Assembly: GCF_032121415.1 (NCBI RefSeq)
Contig: NZ_CP135079.1
Span: 6,262,001 to 6,326,000 of the forward strand
Length of the DNA stretch: 64,000 bases
Reading direction: 5' to 3'
DNA from: Streptomyces parvus
Lineage (GTDB): Bacteria; Actinomycetota; Actinomycetes; Streptomycetales; Streptomycetaceae
A program made the translations under genes and the position numbers. Below are positions 35,625 to 45,023 of this stretch, in pieces (within the stretch, counting starts at the first letter, position 1; each line of letters opens with the position of its first letter). The notes under the pieces are model-generated. The model was not told the DNA's origin and did no database searches. It saw only the letters and a list, made by a program, of their open reading frames with translations.

Positions 35625-38600
35625 ATGGCCGACGCGAACAGCCGGGCGTTACGGGACAAGGTGGCGATCATCGGGATGGGCTGCCGCCTGCCCGGCGGCG
35701 CCTCGGACCACCGCTCGTTCTGGCGGAACCTGGTGGCGGGCAAGGACTGCATCGTCCCCACCCCGCCCGACCGGTACGACGTCCGCACGCTCGGCAGCCG
35801 GTTCCGCGACAAACCCGGGCGCCTCGTCGGCGGCCGCGGCGGATACATCGACGGCTTCGACGAGTTCGACCCCGCCTTCTTCGGCATCAGCCCCCGCGAG
35901 GCCGACCACATGGACCCGCAGCAGCGGAAGCTCCTCGAAGTGGCCTGGGAGGCGCTGGAGGACGGCGGCCAGCGCCCCGCCGACCTCGCCGGAGGCAACG
36001 TCGCCGTCTACGTCGGCGCCTTCACCCTGGACTACAAGATCCTGCAATTCGCCGATCTGGGCTTCACCTCGCTGGCCGCCCACACCGCGACCGGGACCAT
36101 GATGACGATGGTCTCGAACCGCATCTCGTACTGCTTCGACTTCCGCGGCCCGAGCCTGTCCGTCGACACGGCGTGCAGCTCCTCCCTGGTCGCCGTCCAC
36201 CTCGCGTGCCAGGCACTGCACAACGGGGAGACCGACCTCGCACTGGCCGGCGGCACCCTGCTGCACATGGCCCCGCAGTACACCGTCGCCGAGACGAAGG
36301 GCGGGTTCCTGTCGCCCGAGGGCCGCTCCCGTACGTTCGACGCCGCCGCCGACGGCTACGTACGGGCCGAAGGCGTCGGCCTCGTCGCGCTGAAGCGGCT
36401 GGACGACGCCGTACGGGACGGGGACCGGATCCACGCGGTGATCCTGGCCAGCGGCGTCAACCAGGACGGCCACACCAACGGCATCACCGTGCCCAACCCG
36501 GACGCCCAGGTCGACCTGATCCGCCGGGTCTGCGCCGAGGCGGGCATCACCCCCGGCGACCTCCAGTACATGGAGGCGCACGGCACCTCCACCCCGGTCG
36601 GTGACCCGATCGAGGCGAACGCCCTGGCCCGCGCGCTCGCCGTCGGACGGGCTCCCGGCGCCCGCGCCTATGTCGGCTCGGTCAAGACCAACATCGGCCA
36701 CACCGAATCCGCGGCCGGGATCGCCGGGCTGATCAAGACCGTGCTGAGCATCGAGCACCGCACGATCCCGCCCCACATCAACCTGGAGAACCTCAACCCC
36801 GCCATCGACCCGGCGACCCTGCCCTACGAGATCCCCACCCGGCCCACCGACTGGCCCGCTCACGATGGGCCCGCCCGCGCCGGGGTGAACTCCTTCGGTT
36901 TCGGCGGTACCAACGCCCACGTCGTCCTGGAGGAGGCCCCGCCGCAGGTTCCCCCGGCCCCCGGGAGCACCGCGTCTTCCGGGCGGCGCTGGAGCATCCT
37001 GCCGCTCAGCGCCCGCCGCCCGGGCGCCCTCGCGGAGATGGCGGCCGGGATCCGGGCCGAGCTGGCGGGCGACAACGGCCCGGCCGTGGCCCTCGACGAC
37101 CTCGGCCACACCCTGGCCCACCGCCGCCAGCACCTGCCCGAACGGCTGTGTGTCGTCCACTCCTCCCGCGCCTCTCTCGACGAGGCCCTGGCCGCCCACG
37201 AGCGGGGCGAGCCGCACCCCCGGGTCGTTCACGGCCGGGCCCGGGACGCCGCCGACCGCAAGCTGGTCTGGGTCTTCACCGGCATGGGCCCCCAGTGGTG
37301 GGGCATGGGCCGGCAACTCCTGGAAGCGGAACCGGTCTTCCGGGACGCCGTCACCGCGTGTGACCGCGCGCTGCGGGAGTTCGCCGACTGGTCCCTCGTC
37401 GAGGAGCTGACCGCCGACGCATCCCTCTCCCGGATGACCGAGACCTGGCTCGCCCAGCCCGCGAACTTCGCCGTACAGGTCGCCCTGGCCGCCCTGTGGC
37501 GGTCCCACGGGGTGCGCCCCGACGCCGTGGTCGGCCACAGCACCGGCGAGATCGCCGCCTTCCACGCGGCAGGCGTCTACTCCCTGCGGGACGCGGCCAG
37601 GATCGTCGTGCACCGCAGCCGCCTCCAGCAGACCCTGGCCGGCACGGGCACCATGCTCGCCGTCAGCCTGTCCGAGGACGAGGCGGAGCGCCGGGTGCGC
37701 CCCTACCGCGACCGGGTCTCCATCGCCGCCGTCAACAGCCCCACCGCGATCACCCTGGCCGGGGACGAGGCGGCGCTGACCCTGCTGGCCGAAGAGCTGC
37801 GGGCCGAGCAGCAGTTCGCGAAGTTCCTCACCGTGGAAGTGCCTTACCACAGCGGAGGCATGGAACGTATCAAGAACGAACTGCTGGCAGAACTAGCACC
37901 GTTGGAGCCGCGTCCCACCCAGGTGCCGCTGTATCTCACCGGGGACGAAGGGGTCGCCCGGGGCGAGGAGCTCGACGCCGCCTACTGGTGGAAGAACGTC
38001 CGTGACCGGGTCCGCTTCCGCTCGGCGATCGACCGCATCGCCGACGACGGCCACCGCGTCTTCCTGGAGATCGGCCCGCACCCGGTCCTCGGCCACGCGA
38101 TCCGCGAATGCCTCGACGCGGGCGGGAGGCCCGCGCTCACCCTGCCCTCGATCCGCCGCCGGGAGGACGAGACCGAGCGCTTCGCCGCCTCGCTCGGTAC
38201 GCTGCACACCCTCGGCGTCCCCATCGACTGGGACCTGCTCCAGCCCACCGGCCGGCCCGTCACCCTGCCCCGCCACCCCTTCCGGCGCGACCGCCACTGG
38301 ACCGAGCCCCGCCCGGTCGCCCAGGTCCGGCTCGGCCACCGCGACCACCCGCTCCTCGGCCGCCGCACCGATGCCACCGAACCGACCTGGCAGGCCCGCC
38401 TGGACACCGAGGCCCTGCCCTACCTCGCCGACCACCGCATCCAGGACACCGTGGTCTTCCCCGCCGCCGGCTACCTGGAGATGGCGGCCCAGGCCGTCCT
38501 GCGGCTCACCGGCGGCACCGCGGCCGTCCTCGCCGACATCGACCTGCGCAAGGCGCTCTTCCTGCCCGACGGCGAGGACCGCACCGTGGAGGTGTCGCTC

Positions 38601-41600
38601 TCCCTGGAGAACGCCGCCTTCACCATCGCCTCCCCGACCGGTGAGGACGGCGAACGGGCCGTCCACGCGAGCGGAGTCGTCCGCACCGGCCAGCGCCGCC
38701 GTACCGCTCCACCGCTCGACGCCCCCGCGATCCGGTCCAGGACCCACCGCCACCTCGAAGGCCCCGACTGCTACACCGCTCTCGCCGCCCTCGGCTACCA
38801 CTACGGGCCCGCCTTCCAGGCCGTGCAGGAGGTCTGGATCGGCGCCGACGAGATCCTCGCCCGGATCCGCCCGCCCCGGGCGATCGGCGACGGCGCCGCC
38901 GGCCACCACCTCCACCCCGTCCTCCTCGACGCCTGCTTCCAGGCCCTCCTGACTCCGCTGATCCCGGCGGCACCCGAGGACCGCCCCCCGGCCACCGGGA
39001 TCAGGCTGCCGCTCTCCCTGGACGAGGTCGCCCTCGAACCCATCGGCGACCAGCCGTTCTGGGCCCACGCCACCCTGCTGCCCGCCGACGCGGACACCAC
39101 CCTCGGCAACATCGCCCTGTACGCCGACGACGGCACACCCATCGGCCGCATCGAGGGCTTCCGCGCCGCCGACGTCGAGAAGGCCGCCACCGCTGTCGCC
39201 CGCACCACGATCGACTCCTGGCTCGCCGAACCCGTCTGGACCGACTGCCCGCCGCTGCCGGCCGAGGACGCCGAAGCCCTGCCGCGGGACGTGGACTGGC
39301 TGCTCCTCGCCGATGCCAGAGGCACCGCGGACGCCTTCGCCGCCCTGGCCGGCGCCCGGGGCGAACGCTGCCGCCTGGTGCGCCGGGGGGCGGCCTACAC
39401 AGCCTCCGCCGACGGCCGCACCTACACCGTCGACCCCGGGTCCGACGCCGACCTGCGACGCCTCTTCGCCGACCTCGACCGCGACGGCGGGCCCTTCCGG
39501 GGGACCGTCCTGCACCTGTGGAACCTCGACGCCCCCGCCCTCGCCGCCTGCGACCGGACCGCCCTCGGCGACCACACCGGCGCGGGCGCGTACTCCCTGA
39601 TCGCGCTGGCCCGGCTGCTGTCCGCCCGGGGCGAGGGAGGCCGCCTGCACATCGTCACCCGGGGCGCCCAGCCCGCCCTGCCCGGCGAAGCACCCGAACC
39701 CCTCGGAGCACCCGCCTGGGGCATCGGCCGCGTCCTGCGCCACCAGGAACTGACCGACCACCCCGGTAAGCTCATCGACCTCGACCCGCGGCGACACCCC
39801 GGCCCCGACGGCGTCCGGGCCGAGGCCGCCGCACTCCTGGCCGAAGCGCTCAGCGACGACGAAGCGGAGATCGCTCTGCGCGACGGCCGCCGCCGCACCG
39901 GCCGCCTCCGCCCCGCCGGGAACCTCACCCGACCGCTGCCGTTGCGCCTGCGAGCCGACGGAAGCTACCTGGTCACCGGTGCGTTCGGCGCGCTCGGACG
40001 GCTGCTGTGCCGCACGCTCGTACGCCGGGGAGCCCGGCGGATCGTGCTGGTCGGGCGTGCCCCCGTACCGCCCCGGGAGAAGTGGGCCGGCACCGACCCC
40101 GGCACCGTCGAGGGCCGGGCCGTGGCCCTGCTCCGCGAGCTGGAGGCGCTCGGCGCGCAGCCGGTCCCGGCGACGTTCGACATCACCGACGAGGACGCCC
40201 TGACCGGCTGGCTCGACGCCCATCGGCGCAGCGGAGCGCCGCCCGTGCGCGGAGTGTTCCACCTCGCCGGCCAGGTCCGCGACACGCTCGTCGCCGATCT
40301 CGACCGGGCCGCCTTCGACGCCGTCCACGACCCCAAGACCGTCGGCGCCCATCTCCTGCACCGGCACCTGCGGGACGAACCCCTCGAACACTTCGTGCTG
40401 TTCGCCTCGATCGCCTCCCTGCTGACCACGGCGGGCCAGACCAACTACGCCGCAGGGAACGCCTTCCTGGACGCCCTCGCCCACCACCGTCGCGCCCAGG
40501 GCCTGCCCGCGCTCAGCCTGGACTGGGGCCCCTGGGCCACCGGCATGATCGAGGAACTCGGCCTGGTCGAGCACTACTTGCACAGCCGGGGCATGAGCTC
40601 GCTCTCCCCGGACACGGGCATGGCCGTCCTGGAGCGCGTCATCGGCCAGGACCACGCCCAGCTCGTCGTCGCCACCGTCGTCGACTGGCCGGCCTTCCTC
40701 GCCTGGTACCCGTCCCCGCCGCCACTGGTCACCGACCTCGCTGCCGCCGCCGCCCCGCCCATGGACACCACTTCCGGCAACGGGTTCCTCGACACCTTCC
40801 GCGCCGCCGGTGACGAGGCCCGACGAGCCCTCGTCGCCGAGCGGTTCGCCGCCCTGGCCGCCAACGTCCTGCGTACCGGCGCCGACCGCATCGACTCCGC
40901 CACCGGCCTCGGCGAACTCGGCCTCGACTCGCTCCTCGCCATGGAGCTACGGGCCCGGATCCACGCCGAACTCGGGGTCGCCCTGCCCGTGGTCGCCCTG
41001 CTCAGCGGCACCCCGGCCGGGGAACTCGCCGCTCAGCTCCACGACGGACTCACCGCCCTGGCCGCGGCGGAAGACCCCGCAGGGACGGCAGGCACGGTCC
41101 AACTCCACAGCGACGAGCGGCAGTACCCGCTGACCCAGAACCAGAAGGCGCTCTGGTTCCTCAAGCACCTCAACCCCGAAGGTTACGCGTACAACATCGG
41201 CGGGGCCGTCGAGGTGAACGTCGCCCTCGAACCGGACCTGATGTTCGAGGCCGTCCGCCGGCTCATCGCCCGCCACCCCGCGCTGCGCACCAACTTCCAC
41301 CTGGAGGACGGGCAGGCCGTGCAGCGGGTCTCCGAGGACGCCAGGACCGACCTCGCCCTCTTCGACGTCCGGGGCGAGGACTGGGAGACCGTCCACGCCA
41401 CGATCATCGAGGAGTACCGCAAACCCTACGACCTCGCCCACGACCCGCTGATCCGCTTCCGCCTCTTCCAGCGCGGTCCGGACCGCTGGATCATCATGAA
41501 GGCCGTCCACCACATCGTCTCCGACGCCATCTCCACGTTCACCTTCATCGAGGAACTCCTGGCCATCTACGAGGCGTTGCGCCGCAACCAGGAGCCCCAG

Positions 41601-44600
41601 CTCCCGCCGGTCGAAGCCCGCTACCTCGACTTCCTCAACCAGCAGAACACCTTCCTGGCCGGGCCCGAAGCCGCGGGCATGCTCGACTACTGGCGGTCCC
41701 ATCTGCCGGCCGAGGTCCCGCTCCTGGACCTCCCCGTCGACAAACCGCGCCCGGCGGTCCAGACCCACAACGGGGCCTCGGAGTTCTTCGTCCTCGACGA
41801 CGCGCTGAGCGCCCGCGTCCACGCCCTGGCCCGGACGCACGGCGTCACCCCGTTCATGGTGCTGCTCAGCGCCTACTACCTCCTGCTGCATCGCTACTCC
41901 GGGCAGGACCACATCGTCGTCGGCAGCCCGGTGACCGGTCGTACACGGCAGGACTTCGCCTCCGTCTACGGCTACTTCGTCAACCCGCTCCCCCTGCACG
42001 CCGACCTGTCCGAGGACCCGAGCGTCGCCGAACTGCTGCAACAGGTCCGCCGGACCGTGCTCGGCGGCCTGGACAACCAGGAGTACCCCTTCGTCCTCCT
42101 CGTCGAGAAACTGGGCCTCCAGCACGACCCCAGCCGCTCCGCCGTCTTCCAGGCGATGTTCATCCTCCTCACCCACAAGGTGGCCACCGAGCAGTACGGC
42201 TACCGTTTGGAGTACATCGAACTACCTGAGGAGGAAGGGCAGTTCGACATAACGCTGTCCGCCTACGAGGACGAGGCGGAGGGCCGGTTCCACTGCGTGT
42301 TCAAGTACAACACCGACCTCTTCCTCCCCGAGACCATGCGGCGCATGGCCGCCCACTACACCCGGCTCCTCGACCGGATGACCCGCGCACCGGGTAGACA
42401 GCCCGCCTCCCGGCTGGCGATGCTCGGCGACCGGGAGCGGGAGCGGCTCGTGGGGGAGTGGAGCCGCCCGGCCCTGCCGTCCACCGCCGGACACCGGGAC
42501 GACGAGCCGTTCACCCCGGTCCACGCGCTGATCGCCCGCGCCGCCGCCGAACATCCCACGGCCGTCGCCGTCACCACGCCCTCGGCGCACGGTGGAGCGC
42601 ACCGGCTGACCTACGCGGAACTGGAGCGGCGGGCTGCCGACACCGCAGCCCGTCTGCGGACGCTCGGGATCGGCGAAGGCTCCGTGGTCGTACTCCGCCT
42701 GAACAAGTCGCCCGAGCTGATCGTCGCCCTGCTCGCCGTGCTCAAGACCGGCGCCGCCTACCTCCCGGTCCGGCCCGACCAGCCCGGCGACCGGCTCGCC
42801 CACCTCGTATCGGCCACCGGAGCGCAGCTCGTCCTCGTCGCCGACGACGCCGGCCCCGGGGCGACCGGAGACCTCGGCGCACTGACCGCGCCCACGCTCA
42901 CCCTCACCGCCCTCGCCCGCACCGAACCACACCCGGAAGGACCGGCGGTCCAGGCCGCTCCGGACTCGCCCGCGTACGTCGTCACCACCTCAGGGTCCAC
43001 CGGCCGCCCGAAGGCCGTCCGCGTCAGCCACCGCAACCTCGCCTCCGCACACGCCGCCTGGCAGCAGGCGTACCGGCTGGACACCGACGTGACGACCCAC
43101 CTCCAGATGGCCGACCCCTCCTTCGACGTGTTCACCGGCGATCTGGTGCGTGCCCTGTGCTCGGGCGGCACGCTCGTCCTGGCCGACCGCGACCTCCTCT
43201 TCGACACCACCCGCCTCTACCGCACGATGCGTCAGGAACGCGTGGACTGTGCGGAGTTCGTCCCCGCCGTCGTACGCGGTCTGATGGACCACTGTGCACG
43301 GGAGGGGCTGCGGCTGGACTTCCTGCGGCTGCTGGTGGTCGGATCGGACGCCTGGAGTGTGGGGGAGTACCGCAGGCTGGCCGAGCTGTGCGGCCCCGGC
43401 ACCCGCCTCGTCAACTCCTACGGCCTCACCGAGGCCACCATCGACAGCGCGTATTTCGAGGGGCCCATCGACGACCTGGAATCCGGCGTGATGGTCCCGA
43501 TCGGCCGCCCCCTGCCCAACAGCACCCTCCACATCCTCGACACCCACGGCGAACCCGTCCCGCCCGGCGTGCCCGGCGAACTCTGCATCGGCGGCGACGG
43601 CGTCGCCCTCGGGTACGCCGGGGACCCCGAGCAGACCGGCGAGCGCTTCGTCACCCGTACCCTCTCCAGGGCCCCCGGCGCCCGCGCCGAACGGCTCTAC
43701 CGCACCGGCGACATCGCCCGCTGGGACGCGCACGGCCGGGTTCATCTGCTCGGCCGGACCGACGGACAGATCAAACTGCGCGGTCACCGCATCGAGATCG
43801 GCGAGATCGAGGCGCACCTCGCCCAGTGGCCGCCGATCGCCCGCGCCGTCGTCACCGTACGCACCGACACCGGGGGAGACGCGGCCCTCTGCGCCTACTG
43901 CGTACCGCGGGCCGGCGCCGCCCTCGACGTCCGGGCACTGCGCCGCCATCTGGCCCGCTCACTGCCCTCGTACATGATCCCGTCCCACTTCACCGAGGTG
44001 CCCGCTCTGCCACACACCGCCAACGGCAAGGTCGACACGGCTGCCCTGCCCGCCCCACGGGCCGGGGCGGGCGACCGGCCGCACGAGGAGCCCGTGACGC
44101 TGTACGAGGTGAGCGTCGCCCGGCACTGGAAGACGCTCCTGGGATGTGAACAGGTCGGCCTGGAAGACGACTTCTTCGAACTCGGCGGCAGCTCGATCAA
44201 GCTCGTCGAACTCCTCCACCACCTGCGCACCGAGTTCGGCGTCGGCGTCCCCGTCAGCAGGCTCTACCAGGTCACCACCCTGCACGGCATGGCCGCCACG
44301 GTGCAGGACGTCCTGCTCGGGGCGAGCGCCGAGGAGCTGCCCAGCCTGACCTTCAACGCCGGACAGCACCCCGTCCTCTTCTGCTTCCCGCCCGCCGGCG
44401 GCCACGGGCTCGTCTACCGGGGTCTGGCCGCCCAGCTCCCGGACCACCGCGTCATCGGCTTCAACTACCTCCCCGGAGACGACAAGGTCGCCCGGTACGC
44501 CGACCTGATCGAGGCCGACCGGCCCGAAGGTCCCTGCCTGCTCCTCGGCTACTCCCTCGGCGGCAACCTCGCCTTCGAGACCGCCAAGGAGCTGGAGCGG

Positions 44601-45023
44601 CGCGGTCGCCGCGTCGCCCATGTCGTCATCCTCGACTCCCGCCGCATCCTCACCGCCTACGAACCGGACCCCTCCGGCATCGCCGCCTTCGAGGCCGAAC
44701 TCGCCGACCACGTACGCAAGCACACCGGATCCGACGCCGTCACCCACGAGACCCTCGCCCATGCCGCCGAATACCTCGCGTTCTGCGGGCGCACCCCCAA
44801 CACCGGCACGGTCGCCGCGACGGTCACCGTCATCACCGACGAGGAGAAGGCGGCCCTCTACGCCGCCGGGGAGCACGGCACCTGGCACGGCAGCTCCACC
44901 GGCGCGACCGCGGTCCTGCGCGGCTCCGGCGTCCATGCCGACATGCTCGACGCCAAACACCTGGTCCGCAATGCCCAGTTGGTCCGGTCGGTCATCGCCG
45001 GGGAGGCGGCCCATGTCGGCTGA
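35625..45023 (+). CDS. ftdB: Hybrid iterative PKS-NRPS of the polycyclic tetramate macrolactam type
   Basis: This is a 3132-residue protein, ATG at 35625 after GAGGAG. Domains in order: KS (about 10-435; DTACSSSLVAVH, EAHGTSTPVGDP, KTNIGHTESAAG), AT (545-840; GHSTGE, PYHSG), DH (905-1190; DHRIQDTVVFPAAGY), KR (1440-1640; TGAFGALG, QTNYAAGNAFLD), ACP (1750-1810; LGLDSLLAMEL), C (1830-2260; HHIVSDA), A (2290-2800; TSGSTGRPKAV, YGLTEATIDS, RTGDIARW), PCP (2835-2900; LGGSSIKL) and TE (2915-3130; GYSLGG). One PKS module used repeatedly makes both polyene chains, which are joined to L-ornithine; the TE closes the tetramate. No ER domain. It overlaps ftdC by 11 bp. Leu9 is a TTA codon. Confidence 0.9.
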   Translation: MADANSRALRDKVAIIGMGCRLPGGASDHRSFWRNLVAGKDCIVPTPPDRYDVRTLGSRFRDKPGRLVGGRGGYIDGFDEFDPAFFGISPREADHMDPQQRKLLEVAWEALEDGGQRPADLAGGNVAVYVGAFTLDYKILQFADLGFTSLAAHTATGTMMTMVSNRISYCFDFRGPSLSVDTACSSSLVAVHLACQALHNGETDLALAGGTLLHMAPQYTVAETKGGFLSPEGRSRTFDAAADGYVRAEGVGLVALKRLDDAVRDGDRIHAVILASGVNQDGHTNGITVPNPDAQVDLIRRVCAEAGITPGDLQYMEAHGTSTPVGDPIEANALARALAVGRAPGARAYVGSVKTNIGHTESAAGIAGLIKTVLSIEHRTIPPHINLENLNPAIDPATLPYEIPTRPTDWPAHDGPARAGVNSFGFGGTNAHVVLEEAPPQVPPAPGSTASSGRRWSILPLSARRPGALAEMAAGIRAELAGDNGPAVALDDLGHTLAHRRQHLPERLCVVHSSRASLDEALAAHERGEPHPRVVHGRARDAADRKLVWVFTGMGPQWWGMGRQLLEAEPVFRDAVTACDRALREFADWSLVEELTADASLSRMTETWLAQPANFAVQVALAALWRSHGVRPDAVVGHSTGEIAAFHAAGVYSLRDAARIVVHRSRLQQTLAGTGTMLAVSLSEDEAERRVRPYRDRVSIAAVNSPTAITLAGDEAALTLLAEELRAEQQFAKFLTVEVPYHSGGMERIKNELLAELAPLEPRPTQVPLYLTGDEGVARGEELDAAYWWKNVRDRVRFRSAIDRIADDGHRVFLEIGPHPVLGHAIRECLDAGGRPALTLPSIRRREDETERFAASLGTLHTLGVPIDWDLLQPTGRPVTLPRHPFRRDRHWTEPRPVAQVRLGHRDHPLLGRRTDATEPTWQARLDTEALPYLADHRIQDTVVFPAAGYLEMAAQAVLRLTGGTAAVLADIDLRKALFLPDGEDRTVEVSLSLENAAFTIASPTGEDGERAVHASGVVRTGQRRRTAPPLDAPAIRSRTHRHLEGPDCYTALAALGYHYGPAFQAVQEVWIGADEILARIRPPRAIGDGAAGHHLHPVLLDACFQALLTPLIPAAPEDRPPATGIRLPLSLDEVALEPIGDQPFWAHATLLPADADTTLGNIALYADDGTPIGRIEGFRAADVEKAATAVARTTIDSWLAEPVWTDCPPLPAEDAEALPRDVDWLLLADARGTADAFAALAGARGERCRLVRRGAAYTASADGRTYTVDPGSDADLRRLFADLDRDGGPFRGTVLHLWNLDAPALAACDRTALGDHTGAGAYSLIALARLLSARGEGGRLHIVTRGAQPALPGEAPEPLGAPAWGIGRVLRHQELTDHPGKLIDLDPRRHPGPDGVRAEAAALLAEALSDDEAEIALRDGRRRTGRLRPAGNLTRPLPLRLRADGSYLVTGAFGALGRLLCRTLVRRGARRIVLVGRAPVPPREKWAGTDPGTVEGRAVALLRELEALGAQPVPATFDITDEDALTGWLDAHRRSGAPPVRGVFHLAGQVRDTLVADLDRAAFDAVHDPKTVGAHLLHRHLRDEPLEHFVLFASIASLLTTAGQTNYAAGNAFLDALAHHRRAQGLPALSLDWGPWATGMIEELGLVEHYLHSRGMSSLSPDTGMAVLERVIGQDHAQLVVATVVDWPAFLAWYPSPPPLVTDLAAAAAPPMDTTSGNGFLDTFRAAGDEARRALVAERFAALAANVLRTGADRIDSATGLGELGLDSLLAMELRARIHAELGVALPVVALLSGTPAGELAAQLHDGLTALAAAEDPAGTAGTVQLHSDERQYPLTQNQKALWFLKHLNPEGYAYNIGGAVEVNVALEPDLMFEAVRRLIARHPALRTNFHLEDGQAVQRVSEDARTDLALFDVRGEDWETVHATIIEEYRKPYDLAHDPLIRFRLFQRGPDRWIIMKAVHHIVSDAISTFTFIEELLAIYEALRRNQEPQLPPVEARYLDFLNQQNTFLAGPEAAGMLDYWRSHLPAEVPLLDLPVDKPRPAVQTHNGASEFFVLDDALSARVHALARTHGVTPFMVLLSAYYLLLHRYSGQDHIVVGSPVTGRTRQDFASVYGYFVNPLPLHADLSEDPSVAELLQQVRRTVLGGLDNQEYPFVLLVEKLGLQHDPSRSAVFQAMFILLTHKVATEQYGYRLEYIELPEEEGQFDITLSAYEDEAEGRFHCVFKYNTDLFLPETMRRMAAHYTRLLDRMTRAPGRQPASRLAMLGDRERERLVGEWSRPALPSTAGHRDDEPFTPVHALIARAAAEHPTAVAVTTPSAHGGAHRLTYAELERRAADTAARLRTLGIGEGSVVVLRLNKSPELIVALLAVLKTGAAYLPVRPDQPGDRLAHLVSATGAQLVLVADDAGPGATGDLGALTAPTLTLTALARTEPHPEGPAVQAAPDSPAYVVTTSGSTGRPKAVRVSHRNLASAHAAWQQAYRLDTDVTTHLQMADPSFDVFTGDLVRALCSGGTLVLADRDLLFDTTRLYRTMRQERVDCAEFVPAVVRGLMDHCAREGLRLDFLRLLVVGSDAWSVGEYRRLAELCGPGTRLVNSYGLTEATIDSAYFEGPIDDLESGVMVPIGRPLPNSTLHILDTHGEPVPPGVPGELCIGGDGVALGYAGDPEQTGERFVTRTLSRAPGARAERLYRTGDIARWDAHGRVHLLGRTDGQIKLRGHRIEIGEIEAHLAQWPPIARAVVTVRTDTGGDAALCAYCVPRAGAALDVRALRRHLARSLPSYMIPSHFTEVPALPHTANGKVDTAALPAPRAGAGDRPHEEPVTLYEVSVARHWKTLLGCEQVGLEDDFFELGGSSIKLVELLHHLRTEFGVGVPVSRLYQVTTLHGMAATVQDVLLGASAEELPSLTFNAGQHPVLFCFPPAGGHGLVYRGLAAQLPDHRVIGFNYLPGDDKVARYADLIEADRPEGPCLLLGYSLGGNLAFETAKELERRGRRVAHVVILDSRRILTAYEPDPSGIAAFEAELADHVRKHTGSDAVTHETLAHAAEYLAFCGRTPNTGTVAATVTVITDEEKAALYAAGEHGTWHGSSTGATAVLRGSGVHADMLDAKHLVRNAQLVRSVIAGEAAHVG
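35649..35651 (+). promoter_or_regulatory. TTA leucine codon, position 9 of ftdB
   Basis: Codon 9 of the PKS-NRPS is TTA (AGC CGG GCG TTA CGG GAC). I saw no other TTA in frame in the six PTM genes by eye. In Streptomyces TTA is read only by the bldA tRNA and is common in antibiotic control genes. Placed at codon 9 it would gate synthesis of the whole 3132-residue enzyme, and of ftdC-E if they are coupled. Confidence 0.75.

Noticed and set aside
37893..40655. A 920-codon minus-strand frame within the PKS-NRPS
   Set aside because: Antisense to AT, DH and KR domains with intact motifs, and of no recognisable sequence.
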